Part shown: positions 17,380 through 26,552 of the stretch, piece after piece
How the letters are laid out: each line of letters opens with the position of its first letter
How positions within the stretch are numbered: the first letter of the stretch is position 1
NCBI GenBank assembly: GCA_002315855.1
Contig: DCIG01000050.1
Location: 30,675-94,674 of the forward strand
Source: Lentisphaeria bacterium UBA1732
GTDB taxonomy: Bacteria; Verrucomicrobiota; Lentisphaeria; Victivallales; UBA1829
DNA: 64,000 nucleotides
Reading direction: 5' to 3'
Program-made: the position numbers and the translations under genes
The notes under the pieces: generated by a model
Told to the model about the DNA's origin: nothing
Databases searched by the model: none
What the model saw: the letters and a program-made list of their open reading frames with translations, nothing else

Positions 17380-20300
17380 TCAGCCTATGAACTTATACGG
17401 AGTCGTACTGTGGTATTCCTGCAGAGACTTCGGTTCGAGGTCCGGATGTTTCAGCATCGTTTCAATCCCGATGGAGCTGGCATCTGCGGCGGCAATCGTT
17501 GTCATGTACGGGATGCGCAGCTGAATGGCGGTACGGCGGATGTAGCTGTCGTCTTTCTTGGAGGAGCGTCCGGCCGGCGTGTTGAAAATCAGCTGAATTT
17601 CGTTGTTTTTCATCATGTCGAGGATATTGGGACGATCTTCGCTGAGTTTGAAGACCTTGGTATTGGCAATGCCGTTTTCCGTAAGGAAAATCGAGGTGCC
17701 TTCCGTTGCAAGAATCTTGAAGCCCAGCTTCTGCATACGCTGTGCGATGGGAAGCAGATACTTGCGATCCTTGGGGTTGATGGTGATCAGCACGGTCCCG
17801 CTGGTGGGCAGGATGCAGCCGGATGCGGCTTCGGCTTTGTAGTAAGCGGCTCCGAAATTGTCGGAGATACCCATGACTTCGCCGGTTGCACGCATTTCAG
17901 GTCCCAGAATCGGGTCGACTTCCGGGAACATATTGAAGGGGAATACGGCTTCCTTCACGGCCACAAACGAGGTCTCACCGGTCTTCGGGAGCTGGAACTG
18001 TTCCAGCTTCTTGCCCAGCATCAATTCCGTGGCGAGACGCGCCAGAGGCACGCCGGTAACCTTGGAAATGATAGGTACGGTACGGGATGCACGCGGGTTG
18101 GCCTCGATGATATAGACTTCATCTTCGCAAATCGCATACTGCACGTTCATGATACCGTCGACTTTGAAGTCCTTGGCGATGTCGGCAGTGTGCTGCTCAA
18201 TGGTTTTGCGGTGCTTTTCGGGAATCGTTACCGGAGGAATGGTACAGGCGGAGTCGCCGGAGTGAATACCGGCAAGTTCGATGTGTTCCATGATGGCGGC
18301 AACATAGGTCTGTTTGCCGTCGGACACGGCATCGACTTCGCATTCGATGGCATTGTCGAGGAAGCGGTCAATCAGCATCGGATATTCGGGGCTGACCTGC
18401 AGGGATTCCACTGCATAACGGCGCAGAGTGGGTTCATCGTAAATGACTTCCATGCCGCGTCCGCCCAGCACGAAGGACGGACGGACCATGACCGGGTAAC
18501 CAATATCATTGGCGATTGCCACAGCTTCTTCCAGAGATTTGCTGGTGGCACTCTTCGGCTGACGGATGCCCAGTGCAATCATGCGTTCGCGGAAATATTC
18601 GCGGTCTTCCGCCAGGCGGATGCCTTCCGGCTGAGTGCCGAGGATGTTCACGCCGGCGTCTTTCAGTTCCTGCGCGATATTCAGCGGGGTCTGTCCGCCG
18701 AACTGCACGATCAGACCTTCCGGTTTTTCCTTGTCGTAAATGGCAAGCACGTCTTCCAGTGTCAGCGGTTCAAAGAACAGCTTGTCGCTGGTGTCATAGT
18801 CGGTGGAGACGGTTTCAGGGTTGCAGTTGACCATGATGGATTCATAGCCGTTGTCGCGCAGTGTGAATGCGGCATGAACGCAGGTATAGTCGAATTCGAT
18901 GCCCTGACCGATACGGTTCGGACCGCCGCCCAGAATCATAATCTTGCGGTTGCTGCTGACTTCCACTTCATCGGCGACAGGTGCGTAGGTGGAGTAATAG
19001 TAGCAGGCATTTTCCACGCCGCTCACCGGAACCTTGCAGAATGCGACCTTGACACCCAGCGCCAGACGGCGTTCACGGACAACGCGTTCGCATACGCTGA
19101 ACAGTTTGGCCAGATATTTATCGGCGAAACCGAAGCGTTTTGCCTGAATCAGCATGTCATCGGACAATGTGTCGAACGTGTATTTCTGGAGTTCGAGTTC
19201 GAACTGTGCAAGTTCATTGATTTCCTCAATGAAATAGCGTGTGATGCTGGTTTTTGCAACCACTTCATCCACGCTGTAGCCGCGGCGCAGATATTCATAA
19301 ATCGCAAAGAAGCGAATGCTGTTCGGAGTTTTGATTTTGTCGCGCAGCTGGTCATCCGTCATTGCGGAGACTTTCTTGTCGAGACCGAGACCGGAACGTC
19401 CGATTTCCAGCGAACGGATTGCTTTCTGGAGAGCTTCTTTGAAGTTTTTGCCGATGGACATGACTTCGCCTACGGCTCTCATCTGGGTTCCAAGCTGATC
19501 TTTGGCTTTCGGGAACTTCTCAAATGCCCAGCGCGCAAACTTCACAACAACATAATCTCCGCTGGGTGTGTATTTTTCCAGCGAGCCATCGCGCCAGTAC
19601 GGAATTTCATCCAATGTCATGCCGGCGGCAAGTCGGGTGGATACATTTGCAATGGGGAAGCCGGTTGCCTTGGAGGCAAGTGCGGAAGAACGCGAGGTTC
19701 TGGGGTTGATTTCGATGACGACGACTTCATCGGTTTCGCGGTTATGACCGAACTGGACGTTGGTGCCGCCGGTTACGCCGATGGCATCCAGAATCCGGTA
19801 GGAGTAATCCTGCAAACGTGCCTGAAGTTCAGGTCTGACGGTCAGCATCGGTGCAACGCAGAAGCTGTCGCCGGTATGGACGCCCATCGGGTCAACGTTT
19901 TCGATGTAGCAGACGGTGATTTTCTGTCCTTTCTGGTCGCGCACGACTTCCAGTTCCAGTTCTTCCCAGCCCAGCACGCACTGTTCCACCAGCACCTGAT
20001 GAATCAAGCTGGCGGAAAGACCGCGGGCTATCACTTCACGCAGTTCTTCCACATTGTAGACAATACCGCTTCCTGTGCCGCCCATGGTGTATGCCGGACG
20101 CAGCACAACCGGGTATCCGATTTCCGCTGCAATCTTTTCGCCTTCCGCGACCGATTCCGCAGGTGCAGATTTCGGAACGGGAACGCCGATCATTGCCATC
20201 GTTTTCTTGAATTCGATACGGTCTTCGCCGCGTTTGATGGCATCCAAATCAACACCAATCACCTGAACATTGTATTTTTTCAGGATTCCGGCTTCCGCCA

Positions 20301-20604
20301 GACTCGAAGAAAGGTTCAGTGCAGTCTGACCGCCGAGGTTCGGCAGTAAAGCATCCGGACGTTCACGCTTAATGACGCGTTCCAGACTTTCGATATTCAG
20401 CGGTTCAATATACGTATGATCCGCCATGCCGGGGTCGGTCATGATGGTTGCAGGGTTTGAATTGACCAGAACAACATCGTATCCTGCTGCTCTGAGTGCC
20501 TTACAGGCTTGTGTCCCGGAATAATCGAATTCGCAGGCCTGTCCGATGATGATAGGTCCGGAACCGATGATGAGGATTTTATGAATATCTGTCCGTTTTG
20601 CCAT
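17380..20604 (-). CDS. carB: carbamoyl-phosphate synthase large subunit
   Basis: CarB makes carbamoyl phosphate from bicarbonate, ammonia and two ATP for pyrimidine and arginine synthesis. From the ATG at 20604 (GGAG five bases upstream) the protein has 1074 residues, the family's usual length. The two homologous halves each show the ATP-grasp start (ILIIGSGPIIIGQACEFDYSG near the N-terminus; IMILGGGPNRIGQGIEFDYT near 555). The C-terminal allosteric methylglyoxal-synthase-like domain contains IQLIFNTPAGRSSKKDDSYIRR. An upstream in-frame extension to 20694 would run through the promoter and is rejected. The small subunit carA is not adjacent. Confidence 0.97.
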   Translation of the reverse strand: MAKRTDIHKILIIGSGPIIIGQACEFDYSGTQACKALRAAGYDVVLVNSNPATIMTDPGMADHTYIEPLNIESLERVIKRERPDALLPNLGGQTALNLSSSLAEAGILKKYNVQVIGVDLDAIKRGEDRIEFKKTMAMIGVPVPKSAPAESVAEGEKIAAEIGYPVVLRPAYTMGGTGSGIVYNVEELREVIARGLSASLIHQVLVEQCVLGWEELELEVVRDQKGQKITVCYIENVDPMGVHTGDSFCVAPMLTVRPELQARLQDYSYRILDAIGVTGGTNVQFGHNRETDEVVVIEINPRTSRSSALASKATGFPIANVSTRLAAGMTLDEIPYWRDGSLEKYTPSGDYVVVKFARWAFEKFPKAKDQLGTQMRAVGEVMSIGKNFKEALQKAIRSLEIGRSGLGLDKKVSAMTDDQLRDKIKTPNSIRFFAIYEYLRRGYSVDEVVAKTSITRYFIEEINELAQFELELQKYTFDTLSDDMLIQAKRFGFADKYLAKLFSVCERVVRERRLALGVKVAFCKVPVSGVENACYYYSTYAPVADEVEVSSNRKIMILGGGPNRIGQGIEFDYTCVHAAFTLRDNGYESIMVNCNPETVSTDYDTSDKLFFEPLTLEDVLAIYDKEKPEGLIVQFGGQTPLNIAQELKDAGVNILGTQPEGIRLAEDREYFRERMIALGIRQPKSATSKSLEEAVAIANDIGYPVMVRPSFVLGGRGMEVIYDEPTLRRYAVESLQVSPEYPMLIDRFLDNAIECEVDAVSDGKQTYVAAIMEHIELAGIHSGDSACTIPPVTIPEKHRKTIEQHTADIAKDFKVDGIMNVQYAICEDEVYIIEANPRASRTVPIISKVTGVPLARLATELMLGKKLEQFQLPKTGETSFVAVKEAVFPFNMFPEVDPILGPEMRATGEVMGISDNFGAAYYKAEAASGCILPTSGTVLITINPKDRKYLLPIAQRMQKLGFKILATEGTSIFLTENGIANTKVFKLSEDRPNILDMMKNNEIQLIFNTPAGRSSKKDDSYIRRTAIQLRIPYMTTIAAADASSIGIETMLKHPDLEPKSLQEYHSTTPYKFIG

Positions 20605-20653
20605 GGTGTCTCCAATGCTTATTTGTTTCAGAATCAAAAAACCAAATTGAAAT

Positions 20654-20681
20654 AATATGCTCCACTTTTCCGATTTTTCAA
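20654..20681 (-). promoter_or_regulatory. promoter of carB
   Basis: Minus-strand TTGAAA, 16 bases, CATATT, about 50 bases before the carB start codon. This supports the start at 20604. Confidence 0.7.
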
Positions 20682-20878
20682 GTAAAAAGTCCATTTTTGA
20701 TGAATATTTCTTTCGATTATTCGTGATTTGTTATTTTTAATCATATTTTCTGTTATTTTATTTCATTCGGATGTGTTTTTTGTATTGGTCTGTTTTTTGC
20801 CATTCTTTACCATCTCTTTTTCATTTGCGCTTTGCAGGAATGCGGCTTTTCTTTTCCATCATTCTGTATCCTGCTCTA

Positions 20879-20907
20879 TTGACATTTTCTCTTTTTCATG
20901 CTATTTT
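20879..20907 (+). promoter_or_regulatory. promoter of the RgpF-like gene
   Basis: Consensus TTGACA, 17 bases, TATTTT. The rest of the 365-base carB-RgpF spacer is AT-rich with nothing else visible. Confidence 0.75.
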
Positions 20908-20969
20908 ATTAACTGTCTTCCAAACAGGCTTTCCCATTTTATTTTCAACGCAACTTCGAGGAATCTGAC

Positions 20970-22394
20970 ATGAGCAGTCCGAAGCGATGGATGGTTTTTC
21001 TGCATTATGACCCGCAGGCGGTGATTGATGCCCACGTTTTGCACCTTTTGCGCTCGTATCGTCCGTTTTGCCGCCGCCTCATTTTCGTTTCCAATGCACC
21101 TCTCTCCGAGGCGGAACAGAAGAAAGCGTCAGAGTTCGCCGATGAAGTCAGACTTCACGACAACCGGGGATATGATTTTGCGGCATGGAAAGACGTAATT
21201 CTGTCGCTTGCGCCGGATTTTTCCGGCTGCGGAGAGCTTATCCTCACAAATTCGTCTTGTTTCGGTCCCATTTTCCCGCTGGAAGAAATGTTTTCCGCCA
21301 TGGATTCCCGCGAATGTGATTTTTGGGGGATTACACGTCATGCACGTGTGCATGGCTTCCCGGAACATCTGGCATCCTACTTCATTGCATTCCGTCCCCG
21401 CGTACTGAACTCCCCGGCATTTCTGCAATTCTGGCGGAGTATCCGCTCTGAATACCGCAGTATGGCGCAGGTCATCCACCACGGCGAACACCGTCTGACC
21501 CCGTATTTGCGCAGACATGGTTTCCGCGATGCAGTTTATTGTGAGCTTCCCGATACGCGGGAAGACCGCAGGATTGATTTTTTTGAATCGTTTACGACCT
21601 CATCCGCCGCAGAGCTGATTCGTCAGACGCGATGTCCTCTTTTGAAAGTGAAATCTTTTCAGAACGACTCGAATCTCCGATTCCCGAAAGCCCGCCTGAT
21701 TTTTGAATCTTTGCGCGATACTGTAAGTCCCTATCCTTGCGATTTCATCATCCGTTTTCTCCGCCGTACAGCTCCCGCTTCATGGCTTTGGGATTTACCC
21801 GGTACTTCCCTGATTACGGATTTTTGCCAAACTCCGTTCCGCGGCACGGTTTCGGAATATCCCTGTATGGACGGCGATTTGGTTTTGGTGAAATCTCCCT
21901 CAAATTATCCTGATATGCCGTCCATGTACGGAGATGCCGTCCGACGTCATGCCGAACGTGCCTTGTATGGCGATGGCGAACGCCTCCGCCGGATTGCCGG
22001 ATGTTTCGACCGGGAACCTCAGCTCGGCTTGATTCTCCCCTCAATTCCGCCTGTCATGCGTTTTGCCGGAGAGGAATCCTCATGTTTTGCTGCCGGTGCA
22101 TATCTGATTCGACGGACCTTGTTCCGCGAGGGTGTACCGATGAATGAAATCCCGGATTTCGTGCTGAAACAGGGTTTTTATTTCCGCGTTGCCGCGTCTG
22201 CGGAAGAATGGGCTTCGGATGCCGTTTGCCTGGATGCGGGAATGCAGAATCGTCGCAATTTCAATGGCCGCAAAATCATGAAAGATGCTTTCCTATATTT
22301 AATCTGGCGAATCCGCAGTGTGTGGCATCGTGCATGTCCCCGTCTTTCTGAAAAGTTAATGCCGTTGGAAGACTTCTTCTGCGGGAATCGTTGA
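20970..22394 (+). CDS. rhamnan-synthesis protein F-like (RgpF domain) protein
   Basis: A 474-residue protein whose first 230 residues match the RgpF family: WMVFLHYDPQAVIDAHVLHLLRSY, LHDNRGYDFAAWKDVI, LILTNSSCFGPIFPLEEMF and CDFWGITRH. RgpF proteins act as glycosyltransferases in rhamnose-glucose or O-antigen-like polysaccharide synthesis. The C-terminal part (about 240-474) is not one I recognise; it includes KSPSNYPDMPSMYGDAVRRHAERALYGDGE and is weakly RgpF-like again (IPPVMRF). The gene is a single unit with its own promoter and terminator, far from other polysaccharide genes in view. Substrate unknown. Confidence 0.75.
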   Translation: MSSPKRWMVFLHYDPQAVIDAHVLHLLRSYRPFCRRLIFVSNAPLSEAEQKKASEFADEVRLHDNRGYDFAAWKDVILSLAPDFSGCGELILTNSSCFGPIFPLEEMFSAMDSRECDFWGITRHARVHGFPEHLASYFIAFRPRVLNSPAFLQFWRSIRSEYRSMAQVIHHGEHRLTPYLRRHGFRDAVYCELPDTREDRRIDFFESFTTSSAAELIRQTRCPLLKVKSFQNDSNLRFPKARLIFESLRDTVSPYPCDFIIRFLRRTAPASWLWDLPGTSLITDFCQTPFRGTVSEYPCMDGDLVLVKSPSNYPDMPSMYGDAVRRHAERALYGDGERLRRIAGCFDREPQLGLILPSIPPVMRFAGEESSCFAAGAYLIRRTLFREGVPMNEIPDFVLKQGFYFRVAASAEEWASDAVCLDAGMQNRRNFNGRKIMKDAFLYLIWRIRSVWHRACPRLSEKLMPLEDFFCGNR

Positions 22395-22404
22395 TTCCAT
22401 ACAC

Positions 22405-22436
22405 AAAAAAGCACCTCAGGCCGAGATGCTTTTCTT
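22405..22436. terminator. bidirectional terminator between the RgpF-like and MATE genes
   Basis: Stem AAAAGCACCTC/GAGATGCTTTT with a five-base loop, one mismatch and A and T runs on the two sides. It serves both convergent genes. Confidence 0.85.
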
Positions 22437-22442
22437 TCTGAA

Positions 22443-23837
22443 TTATGCCTGTGCTTCCATTTCCGAAACAGGCTTGCAAGGGGCGTTTCGCGGCTTGTTT
22501 TTCGGGTGGTCATACCGCCACATGATGTACAGATAAACGGCGAAAAGCAGCAGTCCGTTGGAGGTGCAGACCAGTCCCTCGTTGTAGCACACCCCGATGT
22601 ATCCGAAATGTCTTGCCAGATAGAATGCGGTGATCAGTCTGCAAATTGTCTCCACAATGCCTCCGATCAGCGGCGGCAGAGTATGCCCCATGCCTTGCAG
22701 TGCGCTCCGGTAAATCACAATCATGCTGAGTGAAATGAAGAACGGAGCCACCCGGTTGAGGTATTGTTCGCCTGCGATGATGATGCCTTCGGTTTCCTGT
22801 CCGGAATCCAGGAAGATGCCCAGCAGAGGACGTTTGAAAAGATAAATCAGCAGACCGAAAACGAGGGAGAATGCAATCGCCGCACGCCAGCAGATGCTTA
22901 CGCCGCTGCGGATTCGCCGGAAGTTTCTCGCGCCGTAATTCTGTGCCGTATACGCCGTAACCGCCATGCCCAGCGCGCCGATTGGAATCCATATCAGCGC
23001 ATACAAACGGCTTCCTGCGGCAATCGCCGCCACTTTTTCTTCGCCGAATTTATTCACAGCCGTCTGCACGATGGTCGCTCCGCTTCCCATGATGGTGAAC
23101 TGAATCGCAATCGGCACCGATACATACAGATGCTCCCAGTACAGTTTGAATTTGTTGTTCCAGCTTTGAATTGTCGGGTGCAGTTCCGGCATTTTGAATA
23201 CGATGAATCCCATGCACACCACGGCGGACACCATTTGCGCAATGACGGTGGCCCATGCTGCTCCCGCAATTCCCCAGCCGCACTTGCAGATGAAGAGCAA
23301 ATCCAGACACACGTTCAGAATGGACGAACAGATAATCACATACACCGGACGCCGGCTGTCCCCCAGTGCCCGCATCATTGAGGAGAACAGAAAATAAAAC
23401 GAGCTGGCCGGAATCCCCAGCATGACCGTGAAAATATAGCAGTAAGTGTCTTCATAAATGGCTTCCGGCGTTTTCATCAGCACCAGCAGATCGTCTATAA
23501 AGAAAACCGACCCCAGTGTCATGATGATGCTGGAAATCAGTGTAACCACCAGCGACACGCAGACCGAACGCCGCATTCCGTCTGCATCTTTCGCCCCGAA
23601 TCTCTGTCCCGTGATAATCGTCAGCGAGGATGGCAAACATGACACGAATCCCGTGAAAAGGAAGTTGATGGAACCCGTGGACCCCACTGCGGCAAGTGCA
23701 TTGTCGCCGAGCCAGCGGCTCACGATTGCCGTATCGACGAACCCGTACATGTGCGTGAAGAGTTGCGCGATGGTCATGGAAAAAAAGAAAGGGGCAATGG
23801 TTTTCAGCGGATGTCCCTTTGTCATATCCTGAGTCAT
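22443..23837 (-). CDS. MATE family multidrug/Na+ efflux transporter
   Basis: A 464-residue integral membrane protein with about 12 predicted helices in two homologous halves, as in MATE exporters (NorM/DinF/MepA type), which expel drugs or metabolites using Na+ or H+ gradients. Family-like pieces are the N-terminus TIAPFFFSMTIAQLFTHMYGFVDTAIVSRWLG, ALAAVGSTGSINFL and, in the second half, GALGMAVTAYTAQNYGARNFRRI. Two candidate promoters lie upstream (23888-23916 and 23969-23997) with half of a palindromic element between them. The substrate is not predictable. Confidence 0.88.
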   Translation of the reverse strand: MTQDMTKGHPLKTIAPFFFSMTIAQLFTHMYGFVDTAIVSRWLGDNALAAVGSTGSINFLFTGFVSCLPSSLTIITGQRFGAKDADGMRRSVCVSLVVTLISSIIMTLGSVFFIDDLLVLMKTPEAIYEDTYCYIFTVMLGIPASSFYFLFSSMMRALGDSRRPVYVIICSSILNVCLDLLFICKCGWGIAGAAWATVIAQMVSAVVCMGFIVFKMPELHPTIQSWNNKFKLYWEHLYVSVPIAIQFTIMGSGATIVQTAVNKFGEEKVAAIAAGSRLYALIWIPIGALGMAVTAYTAQNYGARNFRRIRSGVSICWRAAIAFSLVFGLLIYLFKRPLLGIFLDSGQETEGIIIAGEQYLNRVAPFFISLSMIVIYRSALQGMGHTLPPLIGGIVETICRLITAFYLARHFGYIGVCYNEGLVCTSNGLLLFAVYLYIMWRYDHPKNKPRNAPCKPVSEMEAQA

Positions 23838-23887
23838 AATATCCTGTCTGGATGTCTGTTAAGAAATAGTAAATAGTCAATTCTGTT

Positions 23888-23916
23888 AATATACTGCATT
23901 CCGGTTCCTTTTTCAA
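23888..23916 (-). promoter_or_regulatory. proximal promoter of the MATE gene
   Basis: Minus-strand TTGAAA, 17 bases, TATATT. Confidence 0.75.
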
Positions 23917-23940
23917 GCAGTATGTGAAAATGTCATACCC

Positions 23941-23959
23941 CGGACTTTTGAAATCAGCT
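23941..23959. repeat. dispersed palindromic element, half copy E
   Basis: Only the right arm, CGGACTTTTGAAATCAGCT, is kept. It lies between the two promoters of the MATE gene. Confidence 0.55.
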
Positions 23960-23968
23960 CTAATGTTT

Positions 23969-23997
23969 AGAATACACCGATTTTTTATTAAAATCAA
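23969..23997 (-). promoter_or_regulatory. distal promoter of the MATE gene
   Basis: Minus-strand TTGATT, 17 bases, TATTCT. Confidence 0.6.
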
Positions 23998-24122
23998 GAA
24001 AAATGCATGAATATTCAGAAAAATCTCATTTTCCCCCGCAAATATCCCTTTTTTCACATTTGCACTGCCCTCTTTTTCTTCCTGAATTGCTTCCTTCCGG
24101 CCCCCCGGATTCGCATCAAATT

Positions 24123-25184
24123 TCAGTTTGCTTCTTTCATAACCTCCCAAACGCCATTACGTTTCCCATTCTTTCGGGTCAGAAGACCTTTATCCTGCAA
24201 GGTTTTGGTCAGAGTTTTTACCGTTCGTTCTGATTTTCCGATTTGTTCCGCAATCATTTTCTGCGTAGCATGAGGATTTTTTGTGAGATATTCCAGAACG
24301 GCAGCCTCCTCTAAAGTGCAATTTTTGCACTTTGAATTTGCACTTTGAAATGCAGGATTCTCCTTCCAAAGAATGTGACAGAATCGGTTTTTCAGTTCAT
24401 TTTGTCCCTGAAATATCAGATTTTCAAAGAAACGTTCCAAATACATCATAGAAGCGGAAATGTGCTGTGCATAGTTGTTATAGTTCGCACGGACAAGAGC
24501 ATTCCTGAAGTACCATGAATGCTGCCGGAATGGTTCATTACTGACCTGAAAACCGAATTTGCGCAGATAAAGAATTGTGAACACAGCGGTTGTTCTGGTG
24601 TTGCCTTCCCGGAATGGATGAATCTGCCATAACCCGGAGATGAATTTGCAGATATGTTTCACTGCATCTTGAGAAGATAAACCGCTGTATGAAAATTGCC
24701 GTTCCTGCGAAAAATCATATTCCAGCGTTTCTTTCAGCAAGTCTGCAGGGGCGTAAGTAACGCTTTCACCATCCAGCACCCACTCTTTCTTGGAGATATT
24801 CACGGTACGATATTCCCCGGCATGAGAAAAAACACCGGTAAAGAGTTTCCAGTGAAGTCTCGCGTATTCCTGCGGAATGAAGGAAAAGGCGTCTTCAGCC
24901 AGCACACTCATGATTCTTGTTGCCACAATGTCAGCTTCGTCAGTGCGCTCTGCTGCGAGCTTTCGGCCTTCTTCGGTCTGATAGTAATCCGTGATCCGCT
25001 TTTGGGCTGCAGCAAGATCCAAAGTTCCCTCAATATGCTGTTTTGCCGTATCGAAAAGATAGGGGGAGTTCTTCAGCTGATCAACATCCTGCAGTCCAAT
25101 AGCTATTTGCCAGTTTTCCGCCCGTTGTTTTCGGGATGTTTCTCCCTGAACGATATATTCATCAAAAATATTTTTTTGTTTCAT
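24123..25184 (-). CDS. Fic family protein with C-terminal winged helix
   Basis: A 353-residue Fic-domain protein. Fic enzymes usually transfer AMP or another nucleotide group to a hydroxyl of a target protein. The active-site motif HPFREGNTR is at residues 189-197, with His189 as catalytic base and the flap phrase EYRTVNISKKEWVLDGESVTY before it. The N-terminal region (WQIAIGLQDVDQLKNSPYL ... DEADIVATRIM) belongs to a Fic subgroup I recognise. I see no clear [S/T]xxxE[G/N] inhibitory motif, so internal control is uncertain. Residues about 290-353 form a winged-helix module (EEAAVLEYLTKNPHATQKMIAEQIG) that may bind DNA. It has its own promoter; a 37-residue gene lies upstream on the same strand. 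Confidence 0.88.
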   Translation of the reverse strand: MKQKNIFDEYIVQGETSRKQRAENWQIAIGLQDVDQLKNSPYLFDTAKQHIEGTLDLAAAQKRITDYYQTEEGRKLAAERTDEADIVATRIMSVLAEDAFSFIPQEYARLHWKLFTGVFSHAGEYRTVNISKKEWVLDGESVTYAPADLLKETLEYDFSQERQFSYSGLSSQDAVKHICKFISGLWQIHPFREGNTRTTAVFTILYLRKFGFQVSNEPFRQHSWYFRNALVRANYNNYAQHISASMMYLERFFENLIFQGQNELKNRFCHILWKENPAFQSANSKCKNCTLEEAAVLEYLTKNPHATQKMIAEQIGKSERTVKTLTKTLQDKGLLTRKNGKRNGVWEVMKEAN

Positions 25185-25263
25185 TTTTCACTCCTTGAAC
25201 CACGAATGCACGCGAATATACACTTGTCCGGTATTCTTGCAGAACCGGGAAGATATACCGTGG

Positions 25264-25292
25264 AATATAACCTCATTCAACGAAAAAATCAA
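25264..25292 (-). promoter_or_regulatory. promoter of the fic gene
   Basis: Minus-strand TTGATT, 17 bases, TATATT, 80 bases before the fic start. Confidence 0.75.
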
Positions 25293-25331
25293 ATAAATTC
25301 AAGAAAAACAATATAATAAAATTGGTGGTCT

Positions 25332-25445
25332 TTAGACTGACACACTTTCGTTTACCGTTGACTTGGTAGCGGTAATAATTAAATCCACCTTCTTTTTTTG
25401 GTAGACAGTCCCTGTCTCCGGTTTAATCTTGATTTTCTTTCCCAT
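25332..25445 (-). CDS. possible 37-residue basic peptide
   Basis: Too short for routine gene calling. ATG at 25445 is preceded by GGAGA with a 7-base gap, and the frame ends with TAA at 25334-25332. The peptide starts MGKKIKIKPETGTVYQKKK and ends NESVSV; it is strongly basic in its first half. A promoter-like pair with a palindrome between its elements lies upstream. It sits between fic and tRNA-Leu. I do not recognise it; it may be a real small protein or the 5' remnant of a mobile gene next to the tRNA. Confidence 0.35.
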   Translation of the reverse strand: MGKKIKIKPETGTVYQKKKVDLIITATKSTVNESVSV

Positions 25446-25479
25446 GATACATTCTCCAAAATAATGTCTGTTGTGGCTT

Positions 25480-25512
25480 AATATAGCCTCATTTCCGGGA
25501 AATGAAAATCAA
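25480..25512 (-). promoter_or_regulatory. palindrome within a promoter-like region of the 37-residue gene
   Basis: Minus-strand TATATT (25480-25485) lies 21 bases from TTGATT (25507-25512). Between them is the near-perfect palindrome CATTTCCGGGAAATG (25490-25504; seven-base arms around one base). The spacing is longer than in other promoters here, suggesting a regulated promoter or chance. Confidence 0.4.
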
Positions 25513-25556
25513 AAACGGTACCAAATGGTACTAAAAAAGAGTTTTTGAGGTAAAAA

Positions 25557-25640
25557 TGGTGCCAGAGGCGGGACTCGAACCCGCACGGTGTTAGCCGGTT
25601 GATTTTGAGTCAACTGCGTATGCCATTTCGCCACTCTGGC
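25557..25640 (-). tRNA. tRNA-Leu(CAA)
   Basis: Class II cloverleaf on the minus strand: acceptor GCCAGAG/CTCTGGC, anticodon arm GTTGA-CTCAAAA-TCAAC (anticodon CAA), long variable arm, T arm with TTCGAGT, discriminator A and encoded CCA. Confidence 0.95.
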
Positions 25641-25677
25641 CCATGTCTGCGTGAAAGTCAGCAGATTGAATACAATT

Positions 25678-25706
25678 AAAATACTCCGTTATCGGAGAAA
25701 AATCAA
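25678..25706 (-). promoter_or_regulatory. promoter of tRNA-Leu(CAA)
   Basis: Minus-strand TTGATT, 17 bases, TATTTT; the -35 sits in CTTGATTTTT. The -10 and spacing match the tRNA-Gly promoter. Confidence 0.75.
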
Positions 25707-25755
25707 GCACAAACGAAAAAAAACAGGAAAAATCTGAAAAAAAAGACAGATCTAT

Positions 25756-25784
25756 TTGATTTTCCATGAAAAAAGTGATATATT
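25756..25784 (+). promoter_or_regulatory. promoter of rpsD
   Basis: TTGATT, 17 bases, TATATT, about 90 bases before the rpsD start. The leader is long enough for translational control by S4, but no specific structure was worked out. Confidence 0.78.
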
Positions 25785-25876
25785 AATCAATCTCGTCGTG
25801 ATACAGGCCCCCGGTTTTCTGGTGCTTGACGCCTGTATCGCTTATACAAAAACACCTCTTTCGAAAGGATTATGGG

Positions 25877-26485
25877 ATGAAACAAGGTCAAGCCAAACAT
25901 AAACTGTGCCGCCGCGTCGGCTACTGCATCTGGGGCATGAGCAATTGCCCGACTGTCAAACATGAACGCACTTATGCTGCTGGTCAGCAGGGCAAGAACG
26001 CCCGTCGTAAAAAACTGACCACCTACGGCGAAATGATGCTCGAAAAGCAGAAACTGAGAGCCCACTATGCTCTGACTGAAAAGCAGCTCCGTTCTGCATT
26101 CCTTGCCGCCAAGCGCATTGAAGGCAAGACAAACGAAATCCTTATGCAGCGCATCGAACTCCGTCTGATCAGTGCCGTCTATCATGCCGGTTTTGCTCCG
26201 ACTATCTTCGCTGCCAAGCAGTTCGTCAACCATCGCCACATCCTCGTGGACGGCAAGATTGTCGACCGCGGTTCCTACCTGCTCCGTCCGGGTCAGGTTA
26301 TCACCATCAATGCTGAAAAGTCCCCCACAATCGCGACGATTGCCAAGGGCGTTGAAACTGCAGCTCCTGCATATTTTGAAGTGGACAAAGATGCCCTCAA
26401 GTGTGTTGTTGCTCGTCAGCCGATGCTTGAAGAAATTCCGTTCCAGGTCGAATCCATGCGCGTGGTCGAATACTACGCTCGTTAA
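25877..26485 (+). CDS. rpsD: 30S ribosomal protein S4
   Basis: S4 is a primary 16S rRNA-binding protein that starts assembly of the 30S body. From the ATG at 25877 (GAAAGGAT upstream) the protein has 202 residues, the usual size. The N-terminal part shows RRKKLTTYGEMMLEKQKLRAHYALTEKQ, and the S4 RNA-binding domain follows: LMQRIELRLISAVYHAGFAPTIFAAKQFVNHRHILVDGKIVD. Three cysteines at 11, 17 and 24 lie where some bacteria have a four-cysteine zinc site, suggesting a decayed or altered metal site. The gene is not in the alpha operon but stands alone between two tRNA-Leu genes, with its own promoter and terminator. Confidence 0.95.
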   Translation: MKQGQAKHKLCRRVGYCIWGMSNCPTVKHERTYAAGQQGKNARRKKLTTYGEMMLEKQKLRAHYALTEKQLRSAFLAAKRIEGKTNEILMQRIELRLISAVYHAGFAPTIFAAKQFVNHRHILVDGKIVDRGSYLLRPGQVITINAEKSPTIATIAKGVETAAPAYFEVDKDALKCVVARQPMLEEIPFQVESMRVVEYYAR

Positions 26486-26508
26486 TTCACGGATATTCTG
26501 CGAATTTC

Positions 26509-26545
26509 AGACCGTTTCCCTTTACCGGGCGACGGTCTTTTTTTT
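26509..26545 (+). terminator. terminator of rpsD
   Basis: Stem AGACCGT/ACGGTCT with a 16-base loop, followed by seven further T. Confidence 0.85.
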
Positions 26546-26552
26546 GTCTTCG

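Noticed and set aside
17410..20349. A 979-residue open frame antisense to carB
   Set aside because: Long antisense frames follow from the codon bias of carB; no ribosome site or recognisable domain.
25332..25350. SxxxES near the end of the 37-residue peptide as a Fic-antitoxin motif
   Set aside because: The motif requires Gly or Asn after Glu and a helical protein context; five residues from the end of a short peptide this is probably coincidence.
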